DNA from: Anaerocolumna xylanovorans DSM 12503
GTDB taxonomy: Bacteria > Bacillota > Clostridia > Lachnospirales > Lachnospiraceae
DNA: 64,000 nt
NCBI RefSeq assembly: GCF_900143645.1
Contig: NZ_FRFD01000015.1
Location: 62,001-126,000, forward strand
Direction of reading: 5' to 3'
Under the pieces are notes generated by a model, which was given only the letters and a program-made list of their open reading frames with translations, had not been told where the DNA came from and ran no database searches. Positions 35,276 to 42,914 of the stretch are shown in pieces (position 1 is the first letter of the stretch; each line of letters opens with the position of its first letter). The position numbers and the translations under genes are program-made.

Positions 35276-36166
35276 TTAGAATATCTTGTATCCGGCAAAT
35301 TTATCTGCAAGCCAATAGCCAAGAGCAATCAGTATTAAGCTCACTCCGGATTTCAGAAGCCCTACTGCCGTAGCAAGACTGAACTGCAGATCCACAAGGC
35401 CTGCGCGGTAAACCCACGTATCTATGATATCCCCCGTAGAATATACAACCGGATTGTATAAATTGAATATCTGCTCAAATCCCGCATTTAATATATTTCC
35501 AAGTGACAAAATAGCCAGAAGTACAATAGTTGATTTAATACCCGGAAGGGTTATATGTAATAAACGTCTAAATCTTCCTGCACCATCCACCGCTGCGGCT
35601 TCGTGAAGAGTCGGGTCAATTCCAAGAAGTGCTGCAAGATAAATAACTGCATTGTATCCAAAACTTTTCCAAACATCTGTGCCGATTATCAGCGGTCTGA
35701 ATAAATCAGCTCTGCCGAAAAATTTTATTGGTTTTAGCCCAAACATAGAAAGGAATTCATTAATTGGTCCGGTATACGCAAAAATATTCAATACAATGCT
35801 TCCCAAGATAACCCATGAAAGGAAATATGGAAGATATACAATTGTCTGAATCGGTCTGCCAAATCTTTTCCACCGTAATTCGCTTAGCAATAAAGCGAAA
35901 GCAAGCGGAACCACAAGATTACCAATAATTTTTCCTATGGCGATTACCAATGTATTTATAAACACCTGTTTTATATCGCTCATAATAAACATGTATCTGA
36001 AATTATCCAATCCAACAAACTTTGATTTGAAAATTCCCTGTACCGGATTAAAATCCTGGAATGCCATGACAACTCCGAACATAGGGACTATGCTAAACAT
36101 AATCAGCCAGACAAACCCCGGAAGCATCATCAAATAATAATGTTTAACAAACTTTTTGTTATGCAT
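35276..36166 (-). CDS. Sugar ABC permease (LplB/YteP type)
   Basis: 296-residue CUT1 permease, six helices, with the N-terminal MMLPGFVWLIMFSIVPMFG signature of LplB-like proteins and an EAA loop LHEAAAVDGAGRFRRLLHITLP. The ATG has GGAGGAC upstream. It is the first transport gene of operon 2, 123 nt after the response regulator gene. I saw no convincing promoter or terminator in that gap. Confidence 0.93.
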   Translation of the reverse strand: MHNKKFVKHYYLMMLPGFVWLIMFSIVPMFGVVMAFQDFNPVQGIFKSKFVGLDNFRYMFIMSDIKQVFINTLVIAIGKIIGNLVVPLAFALLLSELRWKRFGRPIQTIVYLPYFLSWVILGSIVLNIFAYTGPINEFLSMFGLKPIKFFGRADLFRPLIIGTDVWKSFGYNAVIYLAALLGIDPTLHEAAAVDGAGRFRRLLHITLPGIKSTIVLLAILSLGNILNAGFEQIFNLYNPVVYSTGDIIDTWVYRAGLVDLQFSLATAVGLLKSGVSLILIALGYWLADKFAGYKIF

Positions 36167-36289
36167 TAATTAGTCCTCCAACCCTTTTCCTCACTTAATG
36201 TTAAAGAAATCTAATCTTCTTTACCGTTATAAATTATCATAAAAATGCCGGTAGAAATATAGCGGTATGTTTCAGGATTAAAGCACATT

Positions 36290-37375
36290 TTACAATTTAC
36301 TTAATTGTTTTGAATTATGTTCTGAGATTTTATAACATTTTTTACGAAAACTTGTAGGCGTACATCCCTCCTCCTCGGCAAAAATACGGTTAAAATAATT
36401 TACGTCTTCATATCCCACCTCTACTGCAATTGCACCTACTTCTTTATCCGTGCCTTTTAAAAGCCCTTTGGCACATTTCATACGTTCCTTTTGTACAAAA
36501 TCATGATACGTCCTTCCGGTCAGTTTTTTAAAGTTGACACTGAAATAGCTCCTGCTCATTCCAACAAGACCGCCTACCATCTCGGTATGCAGCGAAAGAT
36601 TTATATTGTTTCGGATGTAGTCAATTACTTTTAGGATGCAAATTGGCATTTTATCAAGATTCTCCTGCTCACACGCCCAATTAAATAATTCTTTACGCCA
36701 TTCATCCAACCAGGTAAAGGCCTCCGTTATTTCTTCAAATATTGGTATAACTGTACTTTCCTTTCCTATTTCCGTCTCAATTGTTTGTATCAGACTTATG
36801 ATTAGATGTTCTAACTTACGAAGGGGAATAACCTGCACTTTTATATTTTCCAGCAATCTGCGATAGTTATCTTCATCATAGATCCAATACATCTGTTTCC
36901 ATCCCCTCACCAGGGCCTTCCATTGTTCTTCCGTCAAATCCTCTTTCTCCGTTTCCAGCACCGGTTTTACTGATATCTTCTTGCTATTTTTAATTCTTCG
37001 CTCTGAAGTAACCCTAATCCGGTTTAACAGTTCTTCACAATTCTCGCTTTCCATACGGAATTTCGAGATATAATCAATTGCCCCCAGTCTTAATGCCTGT
37101 TGAACATATTGGAATTCCTCATAAAAAGTTAAGACTACAAATTGCATATCGGGATATTTTTCTTTGCAGATCTGCATTAATTCCAAACCGGTTATTTCCG
37201 GCATATCAATATCGGCAAATACCAAATCCGCCCTTTCTTTTTCCAAAAAATTCAATGCCGCCCTTCCGTTTTGAACATCACCGATTACCTGCATATTATA
37301 CTGTCCTTCATGAATCAATGAGATTATCCCTTTTCTTGCTAATTTATCATCATCAACCACCAATACTTTAATCAT
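36290..37375 (-). CDS. YesN-type response regulator with AraC DNA-binding domain
   Basis: 361-residue cytoplasmic regulator. The receiver domain (1-120) has the acidic pocket Asp8-Asp9-Asp10 and phospho-acceptor Asp55 in FADIDMPE. The C-terminal AraC/XylS double helix-turn-helix (about 256-350) contains SRSYFSVNFKKLTG and VGYEDVNYFNRIFAEEEG. It pairs with the upstream YesM-type kinase. The likely target is the permease operon immediately downstream. Its ribosome binding site AAAGGAG lies at the end of the hairpin repeat also found before the amylase gene. Confidence 0.93.
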   Translation of the reverse strand: MIKVLVVDDDKLARKGIISLIHEGQYNMQVIGDVQNGRAALNFLEKERADLVFADIDMPEITGLELMQICKEKYPDMQFVVLTFYEEFQYVQQALRLGAIDYISKFRMESENCEELLNRIRVTSERRIKNSKKISVKPVLETEKEDLTEEQWKALVRGWKQMYWIYDEDNYRRLLENIKVQVIPLRKLEHLIISLIQTIETEIGKESTVIPIFEEITEAFTWLDEWRKELFNWACEQENLDKMPICILKVIDYIRNNINLSLHTEMVGGLVGMSRSYFSVNFKKLTGRTYHDFVQKERMKCAKGLLKGTDKEVGAIAVEVGYEDVNYFNRIFAEEEGCTPTSFRKKCYKISEHNSKQLSKL

Positions 37376-37378
37376 TCT

Positions 37379-37463
37379 TAACTCCTTTCGTGAGTATCAA
37401 ATCTTCCATTTGGTACTCCTGAATATGTAGTTGAAAAAACGGCTTTTTTGTTTTTTCAACCTA
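37379..37463 (-). repeat. Hairpin repeat before the response regulator (copy B)
   Basis: Same architecture as 15669-15755: GTTGAAAAAAC/GTTTTTTCAAC hairpin, then ACATATTCAGGA, then a second stem, then CACGAAAGGAGTTAA before the ATG. The second stem here is GAGTA...TACTC where copy A has GAATA...TATTC, a paired (compensatory) change that keeps the base pairing. Confidence 0.8.
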
Positions 37464-39215
37464 ACTTCCCTCCTTATTTAATGGTAAGAGAAGAGTTATC
37501 TTCGTACCTCTTCCTTTTTCACTGTTAATGTTCATAATAGCTTTATCTCCGTAGTATGTTTCCAGCATAGAACGTACATATCTTAGCCCGATTCCGGAGT
37601 TTTCCTTGGAATCCTGGTTGTAGCGGAAAGGTTCCTGAAGCTGCATTAACTTATCTTTCGAAAGTCCTTTTCCATGATCTTCAATCATGAGTACCACATA
37701 ATTTCGGACATCATGATAAAAAATACGTATTTCAATGATCCCTTGGTCCCCCAGTCCATACCTGATTGCATTTTCTACTAACGGCTGAAGCAGTAAGCGA
37801 ACTGTCGGCTGATCCAAATAAGGGCCTTCCTCCACATCAATACTTGCATCAAAATCATATCTCATTTTTTGCAGATCAATATAATTTTGCAGCATATTTA
37901 TCTCCGAACGGAATGTTGTATCTTTATCCAGTTTTCCGAGATTGTATGCAAGTATCGAATTCAGGTTTGTTATAAATTTACTGATTTCCGGTTGATTATG
38001 GGATTTCGCCAACCAGTGGACCGAATTAAGTGTATTCATTAAAAAGTGAGGATTTATCTGATAAATGAGCTTTTCAACTTCTAACTGGTTTTTCTCCTTT
38101 TCCGCAATCTCAACATCCGTAATAAGCTTTTTAATCTGCCGCTTCATTTTGTTGAATTGTTCAAATAATTGATTGAATTCTAAAACTCCCGAATCATAAT
38201 CCGTCAGTTCAAAACTTCCTTCCCCTAATTTGTCGATTTCCTTTCCGAATATTTTCAAAGGACCGTATATGATTCGATGAATGATAAATACCATGCAATA
38301 AAGCAGCACAATAGAAACTATGAAAACAATTAAACTGCGGTCAAACCATTGATATAGTTCTCTTTTATAATCGCTCATACGAATCAGTAACAGATTTGTG
38401 TATCCCATTTTACTGGTTTTGGCAACTGCAAAATACTGTCCGTATACTCCCTTTTCCTTTCCATCCGGAAAGATACTATGTAAGGTGAAATCTTTCTTAA
38501 CGGGAAATATATCTTTATCACTGCTATAACAGATATTTCCTTTCTTATCTGCCTGCAATATTATGCACTCCATTTTTTTACTATTCTTATCATTTTGTCT
38601 GGTTTGAATATAACCCAGCAAATCCAGCTTTGCTTCGATGTAAATCAGACCACTTATATTTTCCGAAAATTTGCTCTCCCTTTTTAAGGAGATAACCATA
38701 TCATTTTGATATTTTCTAAAAGAAGGATGAAACCCGTTATAGGAAATATCCCCTATCCGGATCAATTCCGGCACTTGGTTAAAATCATATCCTTCTTTAA
38801 ATGTAAAGCTTTCGAAGATATTTCTTTGGGTATTGTAATTATAATAAGACAAGAGATTGATATCTGAGCTCGGAAATGCCACTGTTACCATGTCGGTACA
38901 AATTTGCTTTTTAATATGGTATAGCTCATAAGAATTTTGTGTTGTAAGATATGAATTTAGTAAGATACCTAAGTTTCCCTGCTGCATCATTTGTTCCGAT
39001 ATCTGGCACATGCTTAAGAATAACCGGTCCATATTCTGAGTCACTTGTTCCAGATTAGAAATCATTTCCACTTCTGTCTTATTCTTTTCAACAGAAATAA
39101 GCGCTACATAGGATACTATTCCGGACAGCAATAAACAGCTGATTATTACAAGTAAAAAAGCTGATACAAGGCGTTTGTGAATGGTATCACCATAAAACAA
39201 TTTTTTTCTCTTCAT
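37461..39215 (-). CDS. YesM-type sensor histidine kinase
   Basis: 584-residue membrane kinase. An N-terminal helix (about 14-34), a ~260-residue extracellular Cache-like sensor, a second helix (about 300-322) and HAMP. The LytS/YesM kinase core carries the phospho-acceptor motif QINPHFLMNTLNS, the N box LVENAIRYG and the G box GIGLRYV. It is the first gene of operon 2, divergent from lacI-type regulator 2. The extracellular sensor probably detects the oligosaccharide or its binding protein. The ATG has AAGGGAG upstream. Confidence 0.93.
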   Translation of the reverse strand: MKRKKLFYGDTIHKRLVSAFLLVIISCLLLSGIVSYVALISVEKNKTEVEMISNLEQVTQNMDRLFLSMCQISEQMMQQGNLGILLNSYLTTQNSYELYHIKKQICTDMVTVAFPSSDINLLSYYNYNTQRNIFESFTFKEGYDFNQVPELIRIGDISYNGFHPSFRKYQNDMVISLKRESKFSENISGLIYIEAKLDLLGYIQTRQNDKNSKKMECIILQADKKGNICYSSDKDIFPVKKDFTLHSIFPDGKEKGVYGQYFAVAKTSKMGYTNLLLIRMSDYKRELYQWFDRSLIVFIVSIVLLYCMVFIIHRIIYGPLKIFGKEIDKLGEGSFELTDYDSGVLEFNQLFEQFNKMKRQIKKLITDVEIAEKEKNQLEVEKLIYQINPHFLMNTLNSVHWLAKSHNQPEISKFITNLNSILAYNLGKLDKDTTFRSEINMLQNYIDLQKMRYDFDASIDVEEGPYLDQPTVRLLLQPLVENAIRYGLGDQGIIEIRIFYHDVRNYVVLMIEDHGKGLSKDKLMQLQEPFRYNQDSKENSGIGLRYVRSMLETYYGDKAIMNINSEKGRGTKITLLLPLNKEGS

Positions 39216-39361
39216 GCAGTACTCCCTTAATCCATTAAGTCCATGTCAATATATTTAAGAAGTTACTATAATTAAAATTTCAGATAACATTACCAGAGCA
39301 ATAATTATAGAAATTATTCCATCCCTGCAATTCAATGATTTTTACTTTCACCGCCTCTCGT

Positions 39362-39419
39362 ATTTTCGTAAATTTTCGCTTTATGTAATCAGAATAGCAC
39401 TTTTGATTTTTATTGTCAA
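39362..39419 (-). promoter_or_regulatory. Operon 2 promoter with LacI-type operator
   Basis: Minus-strand -35 TTGACA (39414-39419), 17-nt spacer, -10 TATTCT (39391-39396). ATTTTCG units at 39362-39368 and 39372-39378 are 10 bp apart and lie 12 nt past the -10, the same unit, period and position as at 23717-23733. Confidence 0.72.
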
Positions 39420-39675
39420 TTATACTTTTCATATATATGGTTGTTTTATATATATTTCCTTTTATCCACTTCATTTTCTTATACATATATAACAATGATT
39501 GAATGCTTTGTGACTTTTATGTTTATATAAAATGCTATCTTGCACGCCATAATTATTTTTTCGAAAATTCATAAATAATAAGTGCTTTATAAAGCTCTTC
39601 CCGGAATCGTTCATGACGTAATGGATTTACTTATTGATGTTTTAAAAAGCAGAGAAAAGCAGGAGAATAAAACTA

Positions 39676-39704
39676 TTGAAATGCACGTTTTTTCGGTTTA
39701 TACT
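39676..39704 (+). promoter_or_regulatory. Promoter of LacI-type regulator 2
   Basis: -35 TTGAAA (39676-39681), 17-nt spacer, -10 TATACT (39699-39704), matching the promoter of regulator 1. The longer frame opening at 39676 begins inside this -35 box, so it cannot be the translated start. Confidence 0.78.
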
Positions 39705-39753
39705 TAGGTTACTTTTAAATTATTCACCTATTAATAAATCAGGGAGTGTATTC

Positions 39754-40782
39754 ATGGCAACCATAAAAGATATCGCAGGCAAACTTGGAATAGCAGTCAG
39801 TACAGTATCAAAAGGATTAAACGGAGCAAGTGACATCAGCGATGATATGCGCCAGCTTGTGTTGAATACTGCTGTTGAAATGGGGTACGCTTCTAAGAAG
39901 ATGAGAACGGCAACTACACGTAAGGTATGCATATTTATTGAAAACATGGACTATGAGAACATCGACCAGTTCGGATACGATATCATCGTGGGTTTTAAAT
40001 TATCTGCTGCCAGGCGTCACTGGGAAGTTACTGTTGTCCCGTCAAGCCTGACTCTCCAGACAGAAGAACAATATGACACTTATATGCTGAAAAACGGTTA
40101 CAGCGGAGCTTTCTTTCTAGGATTTACCTTGCATGACGATTGGATTATGCAGCTGAATAAGACTACTGTTCCCACGGTCCTTCTGGATAATTATATTGAA
40201 AGAAATCATCATGTGGGATATGTAGGTACAGACAGTGAAGAGGGTATCGACTTGGCGGTCGACCATTTAAAGGAATTGGGCCATAAAAAAATTGCTTTTC
40301 TTAACGGTTCCAAGAATTCCATGGTTTCCGACCAGCGTTACAGCGCTTTTATAAACAGCATGAAAAAACACAGTCTTACACCGGATGAGAATCTCATAGA
40401 ATTTGGTTATTATGTACCGGACTGTGCAAAAAACCATGTCCCTTCTTTTTTAAAGAACGGTGCTACAGCAATTATCTGCGCCAGCGATTTGATTGCTTCG
40501 GGTGTTATTGCAGAGGTCGTAAAGCATGGGCTAAAGGTTCCGGGTGACATCAGCGTAATAGGCTTTGATGACCTCCCAATTGCTTCACAGCTGTCTCCTC
40601 CGCTTACAACCATAAGACAGGACCGTGTAGATCTTGGGAAAAGCGCTTTCCTTTTGCTGGACGGATTAATTCACAATGTCTCTATCAGTAAGCTTCTTCA
40701 GAGGGCAAAATTCATTAAGCGACAATCCACTGGTCCCTGTAAGATCAAATCAGATATAAATCAAATGGATAAAAAACTATAA
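39754..40782 (+). CDS. LacI-family regulator 2 of the starch cluster
   Basis: 342-residue paralog of the regulator at 24137, with the same helix-turn-helix (MATIKDIAGKLGIAVSTVS) and effector domain. The C-terminal tails differ (ends NQMDKKL here). The ATG at 39754 has AGGGAG about eight bases upstream. It is divergent from operon 2 and followed by a terminator. The recognition helix is unchanged between the two paralogs, so both probably bind the ATTTTCG-repeat operators. Changes cluster in the effector domain (e.g. SLHDDWVIQ versus TLHDDWIMQ) and could alter ligand preference. Confidence 0.9.
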   Translation: MATIKDIAGKLGIAVSTVSKGLNGASDISDDMRQLVLNTAVEMGYASKKMRTATTRKVCIFIENMDYENIDQFGYDIIVGFKLSAARRHWEVTVVPSSLTLQTEEQYDTYMLKNGYSGAFFLGFTLHDDWIMQLNKTTVPTVLLDNYIERNHHVGYVGTDSEEGIDLAVDHLKELGHKKIAFLNGSKNSMVSDQRYSAFINSMKKHSLTPDENLIEFGYYVPDCAKNHVPSFLKNGATAIICASDLIASGVIAEVVKHGLKVPGDISVIGFDDLPIASQLSPPLTTIRQDRVDLGKSAFLLLDGLIHNVSISKLLQRAKFIKRQSTGPCKIKSDINQMDKKL

Positions 40783-40787
40783 ATACA

Positions 40788-40832
40788 AAAGGGATTGCTG
40801 CTTTAAATAGCTTTGCAGCAATCCCTTTACTT
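40788..40832. terminator. Bidirectional terminator between lacI 2 and fliS
   Basis: 14-bp perfect stem AAAGGGATTGCTGC/GCAGCAATCCCTTT (40788-40801, 40815-40828). It serves lacI 2 on the plus strand and the flagellin-fliS transcript on the minus strand. Confidence 0.85.
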
Positions 40833-40851
40833 GATTATTTTCTGATTCTTA

Positions 40852-41331
40852 TTAAGCCATAAATCCTCTGTTTGCCTGATTGGGATCGACATAGGTTTCA
40901 TTCAGGGTACCTCTTCCATAGGTTAGCCCCGCATATATCTGTCCGGTATTGGTCATAACAGGCCCTGATTTATCCCCGGCAGCAATTTCCGAAAACCCCT
41001 TCATAAGGATTTCCAATACTTCTTTTGCCTCGTCCAGCGCCTCTGCCTCTTTTTTATAATAGGCATCCATTATGCGCTTATTGACGAAAATATAAAGGCT
41101 CATCAGGTTTAAAGATATCTCATACTGGTAATTAAGGGAACTCATAAGCTCATTTAGAAACTTCTGTCCATGCTTTATATCATGCATGGCTTTCTCGTCT
41201 TCTCCCTTATGAAAATATTCTTTCGCTGACGCAATATCTGATAAAAGGACCTCATACATAATTACCACCAGCTCTGTTTTAGAAGCCTGTGTAATTCTAG
41301 CAGCAAAGGTTCTGGCCAAATCTTTCTCCAT
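40852..41331 (-). CDS. fliS: FliS-family flagellin export chaperone
   Basis: 159-residue helical protein matching FliS in its core (ITQASKTELVVIMYEVLLSDI, then LNYQYEISLNLMSLYIFVNKRI). FliS binds the C-terminal helix of flagellin in the cytoplasm and prevents premature assembly. The start at 41331 has AAGGAG nine bases upstream; the ATG at 41349 is part of that ribosome binding site. It has a C-terminal extension beyond ~130 residues (NTGQIYAGLTYGRGTLNETY) of unknown role. It lies directly downstream of flagellin, as its function would predict. Confidence 0.85.
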   Translation of the reverse strand: MEKDLARTFAARITQASKTELVVIMYEVLLSDIASAKEYFHKGEDEKAMHDIKHGQKFLNELMSSLNYQYEISLNLMSLYIFVNKRIMDAYYKKEAEALDEAKEVLEILMKGFSEIAAGDKSGPVMTNTGQIYAGLTYGRGTLNETYVDPNQANRGFMA

Positions 41332-41393
41332 AATCCATATCTCCTTCATTAATCAAAGCAGGATGTGAAATGCTTTTATTTCACACTAGCTCC

Positions 41394-41452
41394 CATGCAT
41401 TTCGCAAGTTTACTTGCGAAACTGCCCAAATAGAAATTGAAAAATGCAAACT
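41394..41452. repeat. Copy 2 of the ~60-bp dispersed repeat
   Basis: Contains the perfect inverted repeat TTTCGCAAGT-TT-ACTTGCGAAA between outer TGCATTT/AAATGCA arms and the CCCAAATA block shared with 12020-12095. It sits between the flagellin and fliS genes in the transcript. Confidence 0.7.
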
Positions 41453-42914
41453 AGCTCTGCAGAAGAGTCAGTACTGTCTGAGGTCTTTGGTTTGCCTGGG
41501 AGAGCATGGAAGTTCCGGCCTGGGCAAGTACATTTAACTGGGTATAGGTTGCCATTTCCTTCGCCATATCCACGTCTTCAATACGGGAAAGGGCTTCTGT
41601 CATATTCTCTGAGGTAGTATCCAGATTAGAGATGGAATGCTCTAAACGGTTCTGGTAAGCACCAAGCTTGGCGCGGATAGCACTAACCATGTTATTGGCA
41701 GTTTCAAATGTACTGATAGCTGCTTCTGCCCCTTCCTGGGTGCAGATATTTACCATCCTGATACCGAGAGTATCAGGGTCCACCTTGGGAAGCCTTACTT
41801 CCATGGTCTGGCTTTCATTGGCACCGATTTGCAGCTTCATGGGGCCTGAGTCAAGGACAGTAGCACTTATAGAAACATTGGAGCCTGTTATATTCTGTGT
41901 ATCAAATACCATCTCAAATCCATTGGAATCCGTTATGGTTACAAAATTTCCTTTTGCTGAAGCAGTTGCCGTAGATGAAAAATTAGAGCCTGCCACACTT
42001 GTTAAGGGTGTTTTCACAACTGCATCTGTTCCGCTGAATTTCGTTCCCGTAGCAACAGAAGTTAATCCCAGCGCTGTTGATAATGCCGAATTGCTGCAGT
42101 TTATTTTAATGTATTTATCAGAGCCGTATTCTTTCGTAGAAAACTCCAAATGGCTTGTAGTAGCAGGAGACGGATCATTTACCTTGGCACATTCTATGTT
42201 CGCTGAATCGCAGACATCACGAATTTTCTCATAGACAACTTCGAAAGAATCTCCGCTTTCAATCTTAACCTCATTGCCATTGATATTAACCGTTCCGGCA
42301 GGGGTCTGTGTTGAAGGGGAAGCTGAACTGTAAAAGGAAGCATCCGTTATCGCCGTTGTGGCAGGTGATGTTGTACTATTAATAGCTGCTTTGCTGGCAG
42401 GTGTGGATATTTCAATCTTATAATCCTTGCTGGGAACCGTATCGGAAACAGATACCAACTTAGCATTGGGATTACTGGTAAAGGACTGCCTGTCAATGCT
42501 TCCGTCTAATAAAGTCTTTGTATTAAATTCTGTTGTGTCGGAGATTCTCTGGATTTCCTGCCTTAACTGGTCTATTTCCGCCTGTATGGATTTTCTGTCG
42601 TCCACTGTGTTCGTGCCGTTAGCCGCCTGTACGGATAATTCCCTCATTCTCCCCAGCATGGAATTAACTTCATTTAGCGCACCTTCTGCCGTCTGAATAA
42701 TGGAGATACCGTCAGAGGCATTTCTGGAAGCCTGGTCAAGTCCTGCAATCTGGGTCTTCATTTTTTGGGAAATAGCAAGTCCTGCTGCATCATCTGCAGC
42801 CTTATTGATACGAAATCCGGAAGAGAGTTTTTCCAAGCTCTTATCGAGATTTTTATTTGTCTTTACTAATTGGTTATTTGCCTTTAATGCAGAAATGTTA
42901 TGATTAATTCTCAT
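41451..42914 (-). CDS. Flagellin
   Basis: 487-residue filament protein. The conserved N-terminal D0/D1 domain (MRINHNISALKANNQL to about residue 165) and C-terminal D1/D0 (about 390-487, ending SQANQRPQTVLTLLQS) flank a Ser/Thr-rich central domain. That domain has a flagellin hook IN-like segment (VNINGNEVKIESGDS). It contains four cysteines (VCDS, ECAK, NCSN, ICTQ), unusual for flagellin. It starts with AAGGAG upstream and overlaps the end of the FliK-like gene by 11 nt. The FliS chaperone gene follows. Confidence 0.95.
   Translation of the reverse strand: MRINHNISALKANNQLVKTNKNLDKSLEKLSSGFRINKAADDAAGLAISQKMKTQIAGLDQASRNASDGISIIQTAEGALNEVNSMLGRMRELSVQAANGTNTVDDRKSIQAEIDQLRQEIQRISDTTEFNTKTLLDGSIDRQSFTSNPNAKLVSVSDTVPSKDYKIEISTPASKAAINSTTSPATTAITDASFYSSASPSTQTPAGTVNINGNEVKIESGDSFEVVYEKIRDVCDSANIECAKVNDPSPATTSHLEFSTKEYGSDKYIKINCSNSALSTALGLTSVATGTKFSGTDAVVKTPLTSVAGSNFSSTATASAKGNFVTITDSNGFEMVFDTQNITGSNVSISATVLDSGPMKLQIGANESQTMEVRLPKVDPDTLGIRMVNICTQEGAEAAISTFETANNMVSAIRAKLGAYQNRLEHSISNLDTTSENMTEALSRIEDVDMAKEMATYTQLNVLAQAGTSMLSQANQRPQTVLTLLQS

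Larger units (their letters stand above)
39216..39753. other. Divergent regulatory region kinase / lacI 2
   Basis: 538 nt without a supported gene. It contains the operon 2 promoter and operator (39362-39419), an isolated TTTTCGAAAA palindrome (39557-39566) and the lacI 2 promoter (39676-39704). The isolated palindrome is again ~114 bp before the lacI -35. A long 5' leader (~145 nt) precedes the kinase gene. Confidence 0.55.

Noticed and set aside
36167..36289. Possible promoter in the response regulator-permease gap
   Set aside because: A TATAA-like stretch is present but no -35 at suitable spacing; the genes are likely co-transcribed.
39280..39495. 71-codon minus-strand ORF upstream of the sensor kinase
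   Set aside because: It lies across the operon 2 promoter and operator, has no ribosome binding site and has AT-driven composition.
39574..39705. Plus-strand frame that looks like a LacI C-terminal fragment (LPGIVHDVMDLLIDVL)
   Set aside because: No start signal. It follows double stop codons and runs through the lacI 2 promoter hexamers, so the resemblance is probably chance.
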